From DASPFV01 sp035620975 (GTDB lineage Bacteria; Acidobacteriota; Vicinamibacteria; Vicinamibacterales; 2-12-FULL-66-21): 19,322 nucleotides of DNA. The number at the start of each line of letters is the position of its first letter. Position 1 is the first letter of the stretch. The stretch is taken from NCBI GenBank assembly GCA_035620975.1, contig DASPFV010000205.1:1-19322 (forward strand), read 5' to 3'. Both the position numbers and the translations under genes were made by a program. The notes beneath the pieces are model-generated. The model had not been told where the DNA came from. It worked only from the letters and a program-made list of their open reading frames with translations, and made no database searches. Positions 7,899 through 14,859 of the stretch are shown here, in pieces.

Positions 7899-8270
7899 GT
7901 GCGTATTCAGTTGTTCGCGGTTCCGTTCGTGCTGGCGCTCGCGGCGATCCATGCTTCGGGCGTGTCGGCCCAGAAGCCTGCGCCGAACCCGAAGCCCTCG
8001 GCGGCCAGGGCCAAGGCGCTCGAGAACTACGAGAGGACCTGCCAGCCCTGCCATGGCCCCGAAGGCAAGTCCCCGTTGCCGAACATGAGCCTCGCCGACG
8101 GGGAGTGGAAGCACGGCAGCAGCCTGGCGGCCATCGCGAAGACGATCACCGACGGGGTGCCGGGGACGCCCATGCTGCCGAACAAGGACAAGTTCACGAA
8201 GGCCGAGATCCAGGAGCTCGCCCGGCTCGTCCGCTCGTTCGATCCGAAGCTCGCGGCCTCCCCGAAATAG
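7899..8270 (+). CDS. Small exported class I-like c-type cytochrome
   Basis: A 123-residue monoheme cytochrome c. A signal peptide covers about residues 1-25 (hydrophobic FAVPFVLALAAI, cleavage near VSA-Q). A Pro/Ala/Lys-rich linker leads to the heme site CQPCH, with Cys48, Cys51 and axial His52. Met102 in GVPGTPMLP is the likely distal heme ligand. The C-terminal EIQELARLVRSF matches the closing helix of cytochrome c domains. The GTG at 7899 is chosen over an upstream in-frame start that overlaps the previous gene, because GCGGAGGAG (7885-7893) sits at Shine-Dalgarno distance and the signal peptide begins there. It should act as a periplasmic electron carrier. Partners are not certain; the GMC/subunit-3 pair upstream lacks a cytochrome subunit and is a possible donor. 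Confidence 0.9.
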   Translation: MRIQLFAVPFVLALAAIHASGVSAQKPAPNPKPSAARAKALENYERTCQPCHGPEGKSPLPNMSLADGEWKHGSSLAAIAKTITDGVPGTPMLPNKDKFTKAEIQELARLVRSFDPKLAASPK

Positions 8271-8290
8271 CGGCAAGACAGGGCGGCCGG

Positions 8291-9499
8291 CTAGACGCGC
8301 GCGGGTGCGACCTCCGCGCGCGGCTTCCTGAACAGCAGGGCGAAGCCCACCATGATCGCCACGGCTGCGGCCGCGGGCACCATCCAGATACTCCGCCAGT
8401 CGTGCGTCCCGTCGGCGAGCCGGAAGGCGTCGACGACCTGGCCCGAGACGAACGCGCCGAGAAAGAAGCCCACGCCGTTGGTCACGAAATTGAGGAAGCC
8501 CTGGGCGGCCGCGCGCACCTTCTCGCCGGCCTGCTGGTCGGTGTAGATCTGGCCGCTCACGAACACGAAGTCGTAGCAGATGCCGTGGAGGATGATGCCG
8601 AGGTAGATCAGCCACATCCCCTGCCCGGCGTCGCCGTAACCGAAGAACACGTAACGCACGGCCCAGGCGCCCATGCCGACGATCATGATCCACTTGATCC
8701 CGAGGCGCGTCAGGAAGATCGGCAGCATCACCATGAACAGGATCTCGCTCATCTGGCCGAACGTCTGGATGAACGCCGGGTTGGGAGCCCCGATCTCGTT
8801 CAGGAACACGTTCGTGAAGGCGTAGTAGAACTGCAGCGGCACGCACAGCAGGAAGAACCCCACGATGAACACGGCGAAGCTGCGGTCCCGGAGCAGGTGC
8901 AGCGCGTCGAGGCCCAGCGCGTCGCGCACCGAGAACGGCCCGCCCGCCCCCTTGGGCGGCGTGTGCGGCAGCAGGAACGAGAACAGCCCCATCGCGAACG
9001 AGGACCAGGCGGCGAGCCGCAGCGGGGTCGCCTCGGCGTCGGCCTGCAGCACGCGTCCGACGATGATGCCGGCGAGGATCCAGCCGATGGTTCCGAGCAC
9101 CCGGATGAGCGGGAAGTCCCGCGCCGGGTTCTCCACGTGGTGGAACGCCACCGAGTTGGTCAGCGAGAGCGTCGGCATGTAGCAGAGCGCATAGGCGATG
9201 AGGAGCGGGTAGAACGTGGCGAACTGCGTCTGCGTCGAGACGAGCCACATCAGCACGCCGCCGACGAGATGGAGGACCGCGAGCAGCTTCTCGGATGCGA
9301 AGAACCGGTCCGCCACGACGCCGATGAAGAACGGCGAGACGATCGCCGCGATGGCCGTGGCCCCGTAGGCCAGGCCGATCTGCCCTCCCGTGAACCCGAG
9401 CGTCTGGCCCAGGTAGGTCCCCATCGTCACGAACCAGGACCCCCAGACGAAGTACTCCAGGAGCATCATTACGGACAGCCGGAAGCGCACACTGGTCAT
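8291..9499 (-). CDS. MFS permease, NupG-like nucleoside:H+ symporter family
   Basis: A 402-residue transporter with about twelve hydrophobic segments, as expected for the major facilitator superfamily. The start, VRFRLSVMMLLEYFVWGSWF, and the central ALCYMPTLSLTNSVAFHH with RDFPLIRVLGTIGWI downstream are typical of the nucleoside-proton symporter family. Related members in Gfo/Idh-containing clusters may instead carry sugars or other small metabolites. The ATG at 9497-9499 is chosen because it begins the first membrane segment and a good sigma-70-like promoter ends 9 nt above it; the 16-residue in-frame extension would run through that promoter. It diverges from the Gfo/Idh gene across 101 bp, which suggests shared regulation, with the permease bringing in the substrate or taking up the product. 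The substrate is not proven. Confidence 0.88.
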   Translation of the reverse strand: MTSVRFRLSVMMLLEYFVWGSWFVTMGTYLGQTLGFTGGQIGLAYGATAIAAIVSPFFIGVVADRFFASEKLLAVLHLVGGVLMWLVSTQTQFATFYPLLIAYALCYMPTLSLTNSVAFHHVENPARDFPLIRVLGTIGWILAGIIVGRVLQADAEATPLRLAAWSSFAMGLFSFLLPHTPPKGAGGPFSVRDALGLDALHLLRDRSFAVFIVGFFLLCVPLQFYYAFTNVFLNEIGAPNPAFIQTFGQMSEILFMVMLPIFLTRLGIKWIMIVGMGAWAVRYVFFGYGDAGQGMWLIYLGIILHGICYDFVFVSGQIYTDQQAGEKVRAAAQGFLNFVTNGVGFFLGAFVSGQVVDAFRLADGTHDWRSIWMVPAAAAVAIMVGFALLFRKPRAEVAPARV

Positions 9500-9508
9500 G
9501 GGACGCGT

Positions 9509-9538
9509 ATTAGACCAATCGCCGGGCTCCGGGGTCAA
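9509..9538 (-). promoter_or_regulatory. Sigma-70-like promoter of MFS gene, near-leaderless
   Basis: Read on the minus strand, TTGACC (9538-9533) and TCTAAT (9514-9509) are separated by 18 nt, the best -35/-10 pair in the window. The ATG begins 9 nt below the -10, leaving a 5' leader of only a few bases and no room for a Shine-Dalgarno sequence. Confidence 0.6.
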
Positions 9539-9560
9539 CACGGCCATCCGGCTTTGGCGG

Positions 9561-9600
9561 TAGAATGCTGGGCGTACTGCCTGGCCAGAGGAGACAGCCC
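9561..9600 (+). promoter_or_regulatory. Putative -10 box and ribosome binding site of Gfo/Idh gene
   Basis: TAGAAT at 9561-9566 is a plausible -10. AGAGGAGA at 9588-9595 is a strong Shine-Dalgarno sequence just before the ATG at 9601 and decides that start over a candidate start at 9565. The -35 region would overlap the divergent MFS promoter, so the two genes may compete or share a regulator. Confidence 0.5.
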
Positions 9601-11247
9601 ATGAGCGACAGAGACACCAGGAACGATGCGCCCCCGGCCCCGGCTGGCGGCATCACCCGCCGCGATTTCGTCACCACGGCCGCGCTGACCGGCGCCGGTT
9701 TCGTCATCGTCCCGCGCCGCGTGCTCGGCCGCGGCTTCCAGGCGCCGAGCGACACCGTGAACATCGCCACGGTGGGCATCGGCGGGATGGGCGGCAGCAA
9801 TACCACCGCAGTGATGGGCGAGAACATCGTGGCCATCTGCGACGTGGACAAGGAGCTCATCGAAGGCCGCCTCAAGCGATGGCAGGAGATGGCGGCGGCG
9901 CCGCCGCCGGTCGTAGGAGGGGGCGGAGGAGCCATGGCAGGGCAGGGCGGGCGCCGGCGCCGTGAGCCGTCGGCAGCCCAGATGGCCGCGAACGAGAAGC
10001 GGCCGCGTCCCGACAACGCGGCCAACCTGAAGCTCTTCGCGGACGAACAGATACCGAAACTCCAGCAATACGCCGATTACCGCGTGATGCTCGAGAAACA
10101 GAAGGACCTCGACGCGGTCATCGTCGCCACCCCGGACCACATGCACGCGCCGATTGCGCTCGCCGCGATGGACCTCGGCAAGCACGTCTACGTGCAGAAG
10201 CCGCTCTGCTGGTCGGTGCACGAGGCGCGGATGCTCGCGGAGAAGGCGAAGACGACGAAGGTCGTCACACAGATGGGTAACCAGGGTCACTCGCGCGACG
10301 AGGCGCGCCTCGGCTACGAGTACCTCACCAGCGGCGCCATCGGCGACATCCGCGAGATCCACGTCTGGACCAACCGGCCGCTGGGCTTCTGGCCGCAGGG
10401 GGTGCCCCGGCCGATGCCGATGGCGGAGAACCCGCAGCAGCCGCTCCGCTGGAACGGCCCGGGCGTCGAGCGGCGCCTTGCTGCCGCACTCGCCGGGAAT
10501 TACCCCATCCCGGAGGGGCTGTCCTGGGACCTCTTCCTCGGAGTGGCGCCGCCCGTGGAGTACCACCCGCTTTATCACCCCTTCAACTGGCGCGGCTGGG
10601 TCGACTGGGGACAGGGCGCACTCGGCGACATGGGCGCCCACCTCATCGACCACCCGTTCTGGTCGCTCAAGCTCGGCTTGCCCTCCACAATCGAGACGAA
10701 GTCGACGCCGTTCAACGGGGTCTGCTTCCCTCACGCGACGACGACGTACTACGACTTCCCCGCCAGGGGCAAGATGCCGGCCGTGAAGCTGACCTGGTAC
10801 GACGGCGGGTTCACGCCGGCCAAGCCCGAGGAGATGGGCGACGAGCAGCTGAATGGCGAGGGCGGGATCCTCTACATCGGCAGCAAGGGGAAGCTGCTGC
10901 AGGACACCTACGGCGAGAACCCGCGGTTCCTCCCCGACTCGCGCAATGAGACCGAGAAGCCGCCGAAGCCGGTGCTGCCGCGAATCCCGCACGAGCTGCA
11001 CGAGCTGAACTGGGTCGATGCCATCAAGGGCAAGCAGGAGATCTCCTGCCCCTTCGACTACGCCGCCTCGCTCACCGAGGTGATGCTGCTCGGCATCGTC
11101 TCGTTGCGCGCCGGAGGCAGGATTCACTATGACGGCGCCAACATGAAAGTCACGAACAGGGTGACGCAGGGGTCCGGCCGGAGCGAGAAGGTGGTGGATC
11201 CGAACGAGTTCCTCACCCGGCAGTACCGGGCGGGGTGGACGCTCTAG
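9601..11247 (+). CDS. Tat-exported Gfo/Idh/MocA family oxidoreductase
   Basis: A 548-residue NAD(P)-dependent oxidoreductase of the glucose-fructose oxidoreductase/inositol dehydrogenase/MocA family, probably acting on sugars or cyclitols. A twin-arginine signal (TRRDFV at 19-24, then a hydrophobic run to about 37) suggests a periplasmic enzyme carrying its own bound cofactor. The nucleotide fold begins at VNIATVGIGGMGGS (53-66), with AICDVD as the second-strand acidic end. ATPDHMHAPIALAAMDLGKH precedes VQKPL, the position of the family's EKP lysine. The C-terminal substrate domain includes GDMGAHLIDHPFW. A Gly/Pro/Arg-rich insertion (about 98-140) separates the second Rossmann strand from the rest. 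The gene diverges from an NupG-like permease and ends in repeats plus an intrinsic terminator. Family call is secure; the substrate is unknown. Confidence 0.93.
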   Translation: MSDRDTRNDAPPAPAGGITRRDFVTTAALTGAGFVIVPRRVLGRGFQAPSDTVNIATVGIGGMGGSNTTAVMGENIVAICDVDKELIEGRLKRWQEMAAAPPPVVGGGGGAMAGQGGRRRREPSAAQMAANEKRPRPDNAANLKLFADEQIPKLQQYADYRVMLEKQKDLDAVIVATPDHMHAPIALAAMDLGKHVYVQKPLCWSVHEARMLAEKAKTTKVVTQMGNQGHSRDEARLGYEYLTSGAIGDIREIHVWTNRPLGFWPQGVPRPMPMAENPQQPLRWNGPGVERRLAAALAGNYPIPEGLSWDLFLGVAPPVEYHPLYHPFNWRGWVDWGQGALGDMGAHLIDHPFWSLKLGLPSTIETKSTPFNGVCFPHATTTYYDFPARGKMPAVKLTWYDGGFTPAKPEEMGDEQLNGEGGILYIGSKGKLLQDTYGENPRFLPDSRNETEKPPKPVLPRIPHELHELNWVDAIKGKQEISCPFDYAASLTEVMLLGIVSLRAGGRIHYDGANMKVTNRVTQGSGRSEKVVDPNEFLTRQYRAGWTL

Positions 11248-11335
11248 GGGTTCAAGGTTCAGGGTTCAAGCTTCAAGGTTCCGGGTTCCAGGTTCGAAGT
11301 TCCAGGTTCCAGGTTCAGGGCTCGAGGTTCTTGGA
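11248..11335. repeat. GGTTCCAGG-type repeat array, forward orientation
   Basis: Directly behind the Gfo/Idh stop codon, the heptamer-like words GGTTCAA, GGTTCCA and GGTTCGA recur about ten times (for example TTCCAGGTTCCAGGTTCAG near 11299-11317). The same words occur inverted at 12925-12968 and 18111-18145 and forward at 17897-17971. Members therefore form a dispersed family distinct from the CACGGAACAAC arrays. The terminator hairpin starts at the array's right edge. Confidence 0.8.
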
Positions 11336-11370
11336 GGGGTGCGGCGGTGAGCTGCGCCCCTTCTTTTTTT
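11336..11370 (+). terminator. Intrinsic terminator after Gfo/Idh gene
   Basis: GGGGTGCGGC (11336-11345) pairs with GCTGCGCCCC (11351-11360) over 10 bp including two G-U pairs, with a GGTGA loop. TTCTTTTTTT follows at 11361-11370. This is a textbook rho-independent terminator and the longest T tract in the window. It lies 88 bp beyond the stop, after the repeat array. The remaining spacer to 11504 has no gene or promoter I can support. Confidence 0.8.
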
Positions 11371-11504
11371 GTGTTTTGTGTCTGCAGTTGCGTGTCGGAT
11401 TCGTGGGTTCCCTTACAGGGTCTGCAGGGTCCGGTTGGCGAGACGAGCGGTTTTGGGGGCAGCTGCGCGAGCAGGGACGGTTCACTTCTTGCTGCGGGAC
11501 CCGC

Positions 11505-12920
11505 ATGCCGGCAATCGGGGTGATCGTGGCGGGTCTGCTTCTCGTGGCCGGTTCGGCCTCGGGGCAGACGCAGGACGTCTCGGAGGCGCGGGCGGCGTTG
11601 CTCGCAGCCCTCGAGCGGCTCATCGCCACCGGGGAGCCGTCGAGAGCGACGCACGACGAGGGCCAGCACCTGCAAATCGCCGTGAGCGATGCGATCGCCC
11701 GCGGCGACGAGGAGATCGAGCGGCTGGCCTCGCGGGCCGCATTCCCCCTGATCGCCACGGCCAGCCGGCCGGTGAGCCCGATCACCGACCTTCCGGCGAT
11801 TACGATCGATGCGCGGCAGGTGCTCCGGCTTCCACGGCCCGTGCCGTTCGAAGCGATGCTCCACGCGGCAGTCGACGGCCGTGAGTTCGTGCCCGCGGGC
11901 CGCATCGGGACTGGCACCCGGTGGGGCGGCCGGATCGACACCCTGCTGCCGCCCGGCGCATCGACGCCCGGCGTGCACCGGGTCCGCGTTCGCGCCCATC
12001 TGGTGTTCGGGGGTCCGGACGATCGCCGCTGGACCGAGGTGCGCGATCTCCCCGAGCTGTCCTACGCCCTCTTCGATCCTGATGCGCCCGCCGACGCGAT
12101 CTCGTCGCTCCTGACGGCGCCCGCCACGGCGAGCGCCGGCGCATTCGCCGAGGGCCTCCCGGATCTCCCGTTCGGCGCGTGGCTGCTGAGACTCGTCAAC
12201 GGCGGAGATCCGAAGGGGAAGCGGCCGGTGGACTGGATGTCGCAGTTCTGCTCCGAGCGCCTGGAGGACACCGGCCGCGTGCCCCGGTCGGGCGACCTGT
12301 GCTCCGTCGCGTGGTTCGAGCACTCCGGCGAGATCTTCCGGATCTGGTTCAAAACCGGGAATCTCCGCTTCACGGAGGCGGGCCCGGAGTGGCGCGTGAA
12401 CCCGCCGGTCGTGGAGGGCATCAACTCGGCGCACAGTGGCGCAGCCGCATCGACCCTCGCGGAATTCCTCGAGATCGTATCCGGGCCGCGCGAATCCTGG
12501 CCGTCGGGCGACGTCGCGATCGCGCCCGGCGACATCGTCATCTCGGCCCCCGATCCGGCTCGCGCGTACCGCTCGACTGTCACGGTCACGGTCCGCAACA
12601 ACGGTACCGCCGACGTGGCCAAGGTGCAGGTGTCCTATACGGTTGCGGACGACGCGGTCAGGCGTCCCGACTGGCGGACAGCCGTCGTCGACGTCCCGCG
12701 GCGCGGCTCGACGGACGTGACGTTCGAAGCCGAGTTCCCGCGTGGCTACGGGTTCGTCATCGCGCACGCACTTCAGTGGAGCGACGCCTCGCCCCACGAC
12801 ACCTTCGCCTCCGATCCCACGCCGGACGACGCGTGCGCCTTCCGGGTGGTCAACGCCGCAGGTGCGCCGCGCGACTACGTGAAGAGCCTGGGAGACGCGA
12901 GCGGCTGCCGGGGCTGGTAG
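11505..12920 (+). CDS. Exported protein of unknown function with C-terminal CARDB-like domain
   Basis: A 471-residue protein with a clear signal peptide, MPAIGVIVAGLLLVAGSASG then Q21, so it is probably periplasmic or secreted. Residues about 25-75 are a helical segment. The middle (about 100-330) is not a family I recognise; it holds three cysteines (Cys249, Cys266 and none close in spacing to a cofactor motif) apart from Cys444 and Cys468 near the C-terminus. Residues about 336-430 look like a CARDB/Ig-like adhesion fold: alternating beta strands around TVTVTVRNNGTADVAKVQVS and a closing strand GFVIAHALQW. The ATG at 11505 is chosen because it starts the signal peptide; no strong Shine-Dalgarno is seen, and the in-frame extension upstream crosses the terminator and repeat array. 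It is bracketed by inverted GGTTCCAGG arrays and appears to be a stand-alone gene. Confidence 0.72.
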   Translation: MPAIGVIVAGLLLVAGSASGQTQDVSEARAALLAALERLIATGEPSRATHDEGQHLQIAVSDAIARGDEEIERLASRAAFPLIATASRPVSPITDLPAITIDARQVLRLPRPVPFEAMLHAAVDGREFVPAGRIGTGTRWGGRIDTLLPPGASTPGVHRVRVRAHLVFGGPDDRRWTEVRDLPELSYALFDPDAPADAISSLLTAPATASAGAFAEGLPDLPFGAWLLRLVNGGDPKGKRPVDWMSQFCSERLEDTGRVPRSGDLCSVAWFEHSGEIFRIWFKTGNLRFTEAGPEWRVNPPVVEGINSAHSGAAASTLAEFLEIVSGPRESWPSGDVAIAPGDIVISAPDPARAYRSTVTVTVRNNGTADVAKVQVSYTVADDAVRRPDWRTAVVDVPRRGSTDVTFEAEFPRGYGFVIAHALQWSDASPHDTFASDPTPDDACAFRVVNAAGAPRDYVKSLGDASGCRGW

Positions 12921-12924
12921 AAAG

Positions 12925-12968
12925 CGGAACCTGGAACCTGGAAACCTGGAACCTGGAACCTGGAACCC
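12925..12968. repeat. GGTTCCAGG-type repeat array, inverted orientation
   Basis: GGAACCTGGAACCTGG is repeated with a 7-bp period about six times, starting at 12926, just behind the TAG of the CARDB-like gene and before the convergent CstA stop. It is the reverse complement of the array at 11248-11335. It fills nearly all of the 56-bp convergent spacer, so both genes end in it. Confidence 0.85.
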
Positions 12969-12976
12969 GCGAAGCG

Positions 12977-14788
12977 TCACCCCGTTACCGCCGCCGTCTG
13001 CGCGCGACCGCTCAGCACGCGGGTCCATCGCCAGACCGCGTTGGCGAGAATGACGACCACGCAGGTCATCATCATGACCGTGAGGCCAGTGTTCAGGTAG
13101 CCCTGGAAGTGGAGCTGGCTGGCCGGCCCGGTGGCCATCGGCCAGAAGTTGTCGCGCACGCTGAGCACACCGGCGGTGAGCGTCGTCGTCGCGACGAACG
13201 CCAGCGGCACGAGCGTCACCCAGGCGTACCGGGCCTTGCCCATGTTGATCATGATGGTCGTGCCCACCGCGAGCGCCACCGAGGCAAGGAGCTGGTTGGC
13301 AATCCCGAACATCGGCCAGATCGTGCTGATGCTGCCAGTCCAGATGAAGTATCCCCAGGCGGTCACGACCGCCAGCGTCGAGACCACCGACCCGGGCAAC
13401 CACTCCTGCCGTGCCATCGGCGCGTAGAACTGGCCGAGGAACTCCTGGACGAGGAACCGCGCCACGCGCGTGCCGGTATCGATGGTGGTGAGGATGAAGA
13501 GGGCCTCGAACATGATGGCGAAGTGGTACCAGTAGTCCATCAGCCCACGCATGCCCGGCAGCGCCGTGAAGATCTGCGCGATGCCCACGGCCAGCGACAC
13601 CGCACCGCCCGGTCGACCGGCGACCGTCTCACCGACCGCTGACTCGAGCTCCGGCAGGTTGACCACGGGGATGCCCAGGTTCGCGAACGTCGCGGGCGGC
13701 GTGTTGATGGCGAAGTAGTCGCCGGGGAACATGGCGGTGGCCGCAATCAGCGAGACAATCCCGACCACCCCTTCGATCAGCATCGCGCCGTACCCGATCG
13801 GGCGGATGTCCGACTCGCGATCGATCATCTTCGGGGTGGTCCCCGACGAGATCAGCGCGTGGAACCCGGAGATGGCGCCGCAGGCGATCGTGATGAAGGC
13901 GAAGGGGTAGAGCGGGCCTGGGATGATGGGACCGCCCCCGGCGGTGAACTGGGAGAAGGCCGGCATCTGCAGCGTCGGATTCACGATCATTACGGCCAGG
14001 ACCAGGAAGGCGATGGTCCCGATCTTCATGAAGGAGCTGAGGTAGTCGCGCGGGCAGAGCAGCATCCAGACGGGCAGCACCGACGCCACGAAGCCGTAGG
14101 CGGCCATCGCGACGATGAGCTCTTCGCGCGAGAGCGTGAACCAGGGCCCCAGGGCCGAGGCCGCCAGCGGCTTGCCGAGAATGACCGCCAGCAGCAGCCC
14201 GATGACGCCGATCACCGTGGCCTCCGCGATGCGTCCCTTCCGGAACCTGTACATGTAGAGGCCCATGAACAGGGCGAGGGGAATCGACACCCCAATCGTG
14301 AAAGTGCCCCAGGCGCTCTCGTGCAGCGCGTTCACGACCGCCAGGCCGAGCCCGGCAAGCGCGATGACGATGATGAAGAGGATGGCGACAGCGGCGGTAG
14401 CGCCTGCCACCGGCCCGATCTCGCTTCGGGCGATGTCGGCGAGCGACCGTCCTCCGCGGCGGACAGACGCCCACAGAATGACGAAATCGTGGACAGCGCC
14501 GCCGAGGCAGACGCCCGCGACGAGCCAGATGAGCCCGGGCGCGAACCCGAACTGTGCCGCGAGTACCGGCCCGATGAGCGGCCCCGCTCCCGTAATCGCC
14601 GCGAAGTGGTGTCCGAAGAGGACCAGCCGGTGCGTGGGATGGTAGTTCTGGCCGTCATTACGCAGGTGCGCGGGGGTCGTGCGGCTGTCATCCAGCGCCA
14701 TAATCCGCGCGGCGATGAACGCGCTGTAGTAGCGGTAGGCGATCGCCAGGATGCAGAGGATGGGAAGGATGAGGTAAAGGGCACGCAT
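12977..14788 (-). CDS. Carbon starvation protein CstA family transporter
   Basis: A 603-residue membrane protein of the CstA family, which includes the E. coli pyruvate/peptide transporters CstA and BtsT (about 700 residues). This is the shorter form found in many other bacteria. About 15 hydrophobic segments run from residue 3 to near the end. The family signature is seen as LFGHHFAAITGAGPLIGPVL at residues 57-76, preceded by NDGQNYHPTHR. The ATG at 14786-14788 begins the first membrane helix; a TACACT -10 box lies 7 nt upstream, so the in-frame extension to 14836 is rejected. It converges on the CARDB-like gene and diverges from the protease/barrel gene. By family precedent it takes up pyruvate, peptides or a similar small carbon source. 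The substrate here is inferred, not shown. Confidence 0.93.
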   Translation of the reverse strand: MRALYLILPILCILAIAYRYYSAFIAARIMALDDSRTTPAHLRNDGQNYHPTHRLVLFGHHFAAITGAGPLIGPVLAAQFGFAPGLIWLVAGVCLGGAVHDFVILWASVRRGGRSLADIARSEIGPVAGATAAVAILFIIVIALAGLGLAVVNALHESAWGTFTIGVSIPLALFMGLYMYRFRKGRIAEATVIGVIGLLLAVILGKPLAASALGPWFTLSREELIVAMAAYGFVASVLPVWMLLCPRDYLSSFMKIGTIAFLVLAVMIVNPTLQMPAFSQFTAGGGPIIPGPLYPFAFITIACGAISGFHALISSGTTPKMIDRESDIRPIGYGAMLIEGVVGIVSLIAATAMFPGDYFAINTPPATFANLGIPVVNLPELESAVGETVAGRPGGAVSLAVGIAQIFTALPGMRGLMDYWYHFAIMFEALFILTTIDTGTRVARFLVQEFLGQFYAPMARQEWLPGSVVSTLAVVTAWGYFIWTGSISTIWPMFGIANQLLASVALAVGTTIMINMGKARYAWVTLVPLAFVATTTLTAGVLSVRDNFWPMATGPASQLHFQGYLNTGLTVMMMTCVVVILANAVWRWTRVLSGRAQTAAVTG

Positions 14789-14795
14789 CAGTCGG

Positions 14796-14801
14796 AGTGT
14801 A
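14796..14801 (-). promoter_or_regulatory. Putative -10 box, leaderless promoter of CstA gene
   Basis: On the minus strand TACACT lies 7 nt upstream of the ATG at 14788, without a Shine-Dalgarno sequence or a clear -35. The arrangement matches the UPF0182 and MFS genes. Confidence 0.4.
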
Positions 14802-14859
14802 GCAGAAGGGCCGCGGAGCCGAGGCGCGCCGGGCACCGAGGTTGCACGCTGGCTCTCTC

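Noticed and set aside
9500..9547. An upstream in-frame start adding 16 residues to the MFS permease
   Set aside because: It would translate through the best -35/-10 pair in the window, and the added residues are not part of a transporter N-terminus.
11259..13403. A 714-codon minus-strand frame across the CARDB-like and CstA genes
   Set aside because: It crosses the repeat arrays and terminator and has shadow-type composition.
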